Assembly (NCBI GenBank): GCA_025455895.1
Contig: JALOLQ010000042.1
Location: 1 to 8,967 of the forward strand
Direction of reading: 5' to 3'
DNA: 8,967 bases
From: Solirubrobacteraceae bacterium
GTDB lineage: Bacteria; Actinomycetota; Thermoleophilia; Solirubrobacterales; Solirubrobacteraceae
Positions 6,290 through 8,967 of the stretch are shown in pieces. A program made the position numbers and the translations under genes. The notes under the pieces were generated by a model, which ran no database searches, was not told the origin of the DNA, and was given only the letters and a program-made list of their open reading frames with translations. Positions within the stretch are counted from its first letter, which is position 1; every line of letters starts with the position of its first letter.

Positions 6290-6295
6290 CCGCGG
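6271..6295. terminator. UUCG-capped hairpin spanning both convergent stop codons
   Basis: A 6-bp perfect stem (6275-6280 with 6285-6290) closed by C-G carries the loop TTCG, the exceptionally stable cUUCGg tetraloop in + strand RNA. After a single bulged C (6291) the stem continues for four more pairs (6271-6274 with 6292-6295). The stop codon of the Lon-domain gene (6287-6289) is in the right arm and that of the transporter (6276-6278, - strand) in the left arm. There is no T-tract. It is a good candidate for a compact bidirectional terminator without U-tail; in the - strand RNA the loop would be CGAA. Confidence 0.5.
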
Positions 6296-7250
6296 GCCGC
6301 GCCGCCGCGGCCGCCGCATCCTCGGCCAGCGGCTCCTGCGCGACCTCGGCGCCCGGCCCGGGCGCTCCGGCGACCCGCGGCTGCCAGGGCAGCCGCCCCT
6401 CGGCGGCGATCCACGAGCCGGCGAGGATCAGCCCGAGCCCGCCGATCGTCGCGGCGGTGATCGACTCACTGAGGAACACGGCCCCGTAGAGCACGGCGAA
6501 GCCCGGGGCGAGGTAGGCGACGACCGCCGCGCGGCTCGTGCCCACGTCCGCGATCAGGCGGTAGTAGATGAGGAACGCCGCGCCCGTGCCGCCCGCGCCG
6601 AGCGCGACGAGCGCGGCGGCGGTGCCCGCGCCGATCGCGAGGTCGCCCGGGGCGGCCACCGCGGCCGGCAGCGACAGCAGCGCCGCGACGACGAGCGTGC
6701 CCGCGGCGATGCCGACCGGCTCCGCGCCGCCGAGCCGGGTGCGCACCCAGATCGACGAGACGGCGTAGCCGAGCCCCGCGAGCAGCACCATCGCCCCGCC
6801 GAGGACGAGCGTCGCCTCGCCCGACAGGTCGACCCCGAACAGCAGCACGACGCCGACGATTCCGACCGCCACCCCCGCGACCCCGGCGCGGGTCAGCGCA
6901 TCGGAGCGGTCCATGAACGGCGTGAGCAGCGCCACGAAGATCGGCGTCGAGGCGACGAGGATCCCCGCGAGCGCGGTGGGGATCCAGCGCTCGGCCCAGG
7001 TGACGAGCAGGAACGGGATCGCGATCTGGAAGACGGCCACGGCGAGCACCCAGCCCCAGCGCCCGCGCAGCCCGGCGAACGCCCGCGCGCGCCAGGCGAG
7101 CGGGAGCAGCACCGCGGCGCCGAGCGCGACCCGCGCGAAGACGATCGCGGGCGCGGTGAGGCCGTCATCGAGCGCGAGCTTGATGAAGAGGTAGGAGGCA
7201 CCCCAGAGCGCAGCCAGGGCGCCCATGAGGATCCAGGCACGTCGGGTCAC
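6276..7250 (-). CDS. DMT/EamA family transporter (drug/metabolite exporter)
   Basis: A 324-residue inner-membrane protein with about ten predicted membrane helices in two homologous EamA halves (about 7-138 and 147-283). The first helix WILMGALAALWGASYLFIKLAL (6-27) with its WG-S-F/Y pattern is characteristic, as is the P-L-Y/APG-type motif YLAPGFAVLYGAVFLSE (246-262) in the second half. DMT proteins export small metabolites such as amino acids or purines, or drugs; the substrate here is unknown. The polar C-terminal tail (about 286-324) is rich in Pro and Ala and carries no recognisable domain. The GTG at 7250 is chosen as start because it supplies the short Arg-containing lead typical of the family; the ATG at 7226 (residue 9) is the alternative. 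It lies 67 bp downstream of the exonuclease gene on the same strand, with hairpins in between, so it is probably a separate transcript. Confidence 0.9.
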   Translation of the reverse strand: MTRRAWILMGALAALWGASYLFIKLALDDGLTAPAIVFARVALGAAVLLPLAWRARAFAGLRGRWGWVLAVAVFQIAIPFLLVTWAERWIPTALAGILVASTPIFVALLTPFMDRSDALTRAGVAGVAVGIVGVVLLFGVDLSGEATLVLGGAMVLLAGLGYAVSSIWVRTRLGGAEPVGIAAGTLVVAALLSLPAAVAAPGDLAIGAGTAAALVALGAGGTGAAFLIYYRLIADVGTSRAAVVAYLAPGFAVLYGAVFLSESITAATIGGLGLILAGSWIAAEGRLPWQPRVAGAPGPGAEVAQEPLAEDAAAAAARPAVSRS

Positions 7251-7266
7251 GGGCGTTGAACGGCGA

Positions 7267-7286
7267 GGCTCGCAGATCCGTGAGCC
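7267..7286. repeat. Short inverted repeat upstream of the transporter gene
   Basis: GGCTC (7267-7271) is mirrored by GAGCC (7282-7286), and two inner positions add a wobble and a GC pair to give a 7-bp stem with a six-base loop. It lies in the 67-bp gap between the exonuclease and transporter genes, 17 bases before the transporter start. It could be an operator, an attenuator-like leader element or chance. I see no convincing -10 box in this gap. Confidence 0.25.
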
Positions 7287-7313
7287 CGCGTCGCGCGCCG
7301 ATCGCTTCCACGT

Positions 7314-7334
7314 GCCATCAGCCGCGCTGATGGC
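7314..7334 (-). terminator. 9-bp hairpin containing the exonuclease stop codon
   Basis: A perfect 9-bp stem (7314-7322 with 7326-7334) with a three-base loop lies at the end of the exonuclease gene; the TGA (7318-7320 of the + strand) is within the 3' arm as transcribed. No U-tract follows. It is the longest uninterrupted stem found at a gene end here and the best candidate for ending the DUF294-exonuclease transcript before the transporter gene. Confidence 0.45.
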
Positions 7335-7995
7335 CGGCGTGCTCCTGGGCGGCGATCAGCGAGCGAACGGTCAGCCGGCCGCGGCGCTCGAGCCGCGTGG
7401 CGAGCGCGAGGAACACCTGCGCGGTCGTCAGCGCGTCGCCGAGGGCGTGGTGCGGGCGATGGACCGGGAGCCCGAGCCGCCGGGCCAGCGCGCCGAGCTC
7501 GAGCCGCGGGGCGACCGTCCCGGGCTCGGCCTCGGCGAGCCACGCGCGGCCGAGCTCGCGCGTGTCCGCCACCGGGCCGCGCAGCGTGACGCCGGCCTCG
7601 GCGAGCACGGGCGCCAGGAAGGCGCGCTCGACCTGCGCGGCGTGCGCGACGGGCAGCCGCCCGGCCAGCGCCTCGAGCAGCACGTCGCGCTGCGCCTCGA
7701 GCGGCGGGGCCTCCGCGAGGTCGGCGGGCCGGATCCCGTGGATGCGGATCGAGTCGGCCTGCGGCATCCGCTGCGGCCGCACGAGACGGTAGGTCACCGC
7801 CCCGGCGCGGATGCGCCCCGCGTCCACCGGCACGACCGCGAAGGCGATCACCTCATCCCGGGTGGCGTCGAGCCCGGTCGTCTCGAGGTCCACGACCGCC
7901 CAGGGGACCTCGCGCCAGTCCGCGCGGCCGCCCGGGAGCTCCGCCGCCGCGTAGGCCTCGGCGGCGGCGCCCCGCGGGCGCGGGCGGCGCCTCAC
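7318..7995 (-). CDS. DnaQ-like (DEDDh) 3'-5' exonuclease
   Basis: A 225-residue RNase T/DnaQ-fold nuclease related to the proofreading subunit of DNA polymerase III but without polymerase-binding parts. An Arg/Ala-rich lead (1-30) precedes motif Exo I VVDLETTG (34-41) with metal-binding D36 and E38. Exo III has H182 and D187 in HHALGDALTT, the DEDDh spacing. At Exo II, where most relatives carry an NxxFD-type Asp, this protein has HAAQVERAFL (118-127) with Glu123. I recall the same change in exonucleases that follow DUF294 genes, so it may be a subfamily trait. The GTG start overlaps the stop of the DUF294 gene as GTGA, indicating translational coupling. In many bacteria this pair belongs to operons for acetate/solute symporters, which suggests a link to nucleotide signalling or regulation rather than replication. 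The substrate is unknown. Confidence 0.88.
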   Translation of the reverse strand: MRRRPRPRGAAAEAYAAAELPGGRADWREVPWAVVDLETTGLDATRDEVIAFAVVPVDAGRIRAGAVTYRLVRPQRMPQADSIRIHGIRPADLAEAPPLEAQRDVLLEALAGRLPVAHAAQVERAFLAPVLAEAGVTLRGPVADTRELGRAWLAEAEPGTVAPRLELGALARRLGLPVHRPHHALGDALTTAQVFLALATRLERRGRLTVRSLIAAQEHAGHQRG

Positions 7996-8876
7996 CGCGG
8001 CCCCGTCCCGAAGGCCTGCTCGCCGGCGAGCTCGGCGGCCAGGCGCTTCTGCACCGCGGCGACCGACCGGAACGCCTCGCGCAGGTAGCGGCGGGCGAGC
8101 GGGTTGAGGCGCTCGGGGTCGAGCCGGTCGTCGGGCGCGGCGCCCGCGCGCAGCTGCTCCACCTGGTGCTCGAGCCGCAGCCCCACGAGCAGGTCCCACG
8201 CCTCGGCCAGCGTGCGGGCCTGGGTGAGCGTGATGACCTCCGCGTCGGCGGCCGCGTAGAGGCGCTCGGGCGTGCCGGTCGCCGCGGTCCCCGCGCTCGC
8301 ACCCGCCCAGCGGGCGAGGTCGACGATCGGCAGCACGCCGCCGCGCTTGACGTCGAACGTGCCGCGGTGCTCGCCGCTCTCCTCGACGATGACGCCGCGC
8401 AGGAACCCGGTCGGCGGGCGGTGGGCGAGCGCGAGGCGGGCGAGCAGGCGCAGCAGCGGAGCCCGGCGCGGGCCGGCCTCGAGCTCGGGGGCGAGCGCCC
8501 GGCCGCGCCCGGCGCCGGCGACGATCCGGCCGTCGAAGAGCACCGAGACGGCGATCAGCGCCTTCTCCTGGAGCGGGTCGTCGATCCAGCTCTTCACGGC
8601 GGCGCGCCACGCGGCGTCCGAGCGCGCGAACAGCGGCCGGTCGGCGCGCACCCCGTGCTCGTCGGCGCTCAGGCCGCACGCGTCGAGCCCGCGCATGACC
8701 GAGGCGGCGAGCGCGGCCATCGCCGCGGGCACGGCCGGATCATCCTCGGCGTCGAACCACACGAGCCCGGTGTCCGCGTCCGACGAGGGCACCGGCTCAC
8801 GGCGGCCGAGGCTCCCGAGCGCGAGCCACGAGAACCGGGCCGGCGGGACACCGTGCTCCTCGATCGCGAGGTCCAC
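7992..8876 (-). CDS. DUF294-type nucleotidyltransferase protein, 5'-truncated
   Basis: The visible 294 residues from a GTG at 8876 hold the putative nucleotidyltransferase domain (PF03445-like): WLALGSLGRRE (17-27) and SSDADTGLVW (31-40), where the GS and the D33/D35 pair match the metal/nucleotide site of the polymerase-beta fold. The DUF294 C-terminal substrate-binding-like domain follows, with FDVKRGGVLPIVDLAR (174-189), LRLEHQVEQL (233-242) and a LREAFRSV helix. Full-length relatives carry a cyclic-nucleotide-binding and/or paired CBS domains before this part. Those are absent: the family-like reading continues upstream of 8876 (EHDALTRRLV) only to about 8903, then enters low-GC sequence and an in-frame stop at 8919-8921. 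The gene therefore appears cut at its 5' end, and the annotated GTG is only the first usable start in the remnant. Whether the remnant is expressed is unknown. It overlaps the exonuclease gene by GTGA. Confidence 0.82.
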   Translation of the reverse strand: MDLAIEEHGVPPARFSWLALGSLGRREPVPSSDADTGLVWFDAEDDPAVPAAMAALAASVMRGLDACGLSADEHGVRADRPLFARSDAAWRAAVKSWIDDPLQEKALIAVSVLFDGRIVAGAGRGRALAPELEAGPRRAPLLRLLARLALAHRPPTGFLRGVIVEESGEHRGTFDVKRGGVLPIVDLARWAGASAGTAATGTPERLYAAADAEVITLTQARTLAEAWDLLVGLRLEHQVEQLRAGAAPDDRLDPERLNPLARRYLREAFRSVAAVQKRLAAELAGEQAFGTGPR

Positions 8877-8903
8877 GAGCCGGCGGGTGAGCGCGTCGTG
8901 CTC

Positions 8904-8967
8904 TGTGGAGGTAAGTTCTCAGTTGTTATGTGCTGTCAGTAGCGTATAGATGTGAGGGAGGATGTTT
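8904..8967. mobile_element. Low-GC foreign sequence, probable end of an insertion sequence
   Basis: From about 8904 the composition falls to roughly 45% G+C, against about three quarters elsewhere, exactly where the DUF294 homology stops. TGTG occurs at 8904, 8929 and 8951, about 22-25 bases apart, in a pattern loosely like the short repeats at ends of IS21-family elements. A purine-rich GAGGGAGG (8954-8961) precedes ATG (8962), so a transposase gene could begin at or beyond the right edge. No transposase residues can be read, and family assignment is a guess. The alternative is a chimeric contig end. Confidence 0.4.

Noticed and set aside
4229..6319. An upstream extension of the FeS photolyase reading frame giving a 1191-residue protein
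   Set aside because: The extension is a frame-shifted shadow of the CPD photolyase and antisense to the Lon-domain gene. Family homology begins exactly at the GTG at 4228.
8962..8967. ATG after a GAGGGAGG purine run as a definite transposase start
   Set aside because: Only two codons are visible and the purine run touches the ATG, which is poor ribosome-binding-site spacing. It is kept only as a hint within the mobile-element call.
1..8967. A defence system, CRISPR array, prophage or RNA gene
   Set aside because: I found no repeat-spacer pattern, phage genes, tRNA-like clover-leaf or rRNA sequence. All long stretches are accounted for by ordinary genes.

Overview
This is a very GC-rich stretch (roughly three quarters G+C by eye) with dense coding, GTG as well as ATG starts, and Arg/Ala/Gly/Pro-rich proteins. 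The gene set suggests an actinobacterium of the Thermoleophilia/Solirubrobacterales type: a CARDB surface protein with a proline-rich linker, an actinobacterial-style P450, a stand-alone Lon N-domain protein, two photolyases, and a DUF294 nucleotidyltransferase followed by an exonuclease. The taxonomic placement is inference and is moderately sure at best.

Layout from left to right: the 3' end of a secreted CARDB protein (+); a cytochrome P450 (-); a SAM-dependent methyltransferase (+, divergent from the P450); a two-gene photorepair operon (-) made of a class I cyclobutane dimer photolyase followed by an iron-sulfur (6-4)-type photolyase; a Lon substrate-binding-domain protein (+, divergent from the photolyases); a DMT/EamA exporter (-); and a DEDDh 3'-5' exonuclease (-) that follows a DUF294 nucleotidyltransferase (-). 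The DUF294 gene has lost its 5' part. The last 64 bases are much poorer in G+C (about 45%) than the rest and look like the tip of an insertion sequence that cut into that gene, or an assembly break at such an element.

The genes are packed with almost no space. Both divergent pairs are separated by only about 40 bp, with -10-like hexamers so close to the start codons that leaderless transcripts are likely. All three convergent pairs abut or overlap (0, 4 and 14 bp). Both co-directional gene pairs of the operons overlap by a GTGA tetranucleotide. At the ends of the transcription units the stop codons sit inside or beside strong GC hairpins without U-tracts. The clearest is a UUCG-capped hairpin carrying both stop codons of the lonN/DMT pair. 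That repeated architecture is the most unusual feature I can see.

Functionally, the photolyase pair gives direct reversal of both main UV lesions. The DUF294-exonuclease pair is a known neighbour set of acetate/solute symporter operons, and the symporter would lie beyond the right edge. The P450 and methyltransferase could act on one small molecule, but nothing in the sequence identifies the substrate. I found no RNA genes, CRISPR array, defence system or phage genes, and no gene-free stretch longer than 300 bases.
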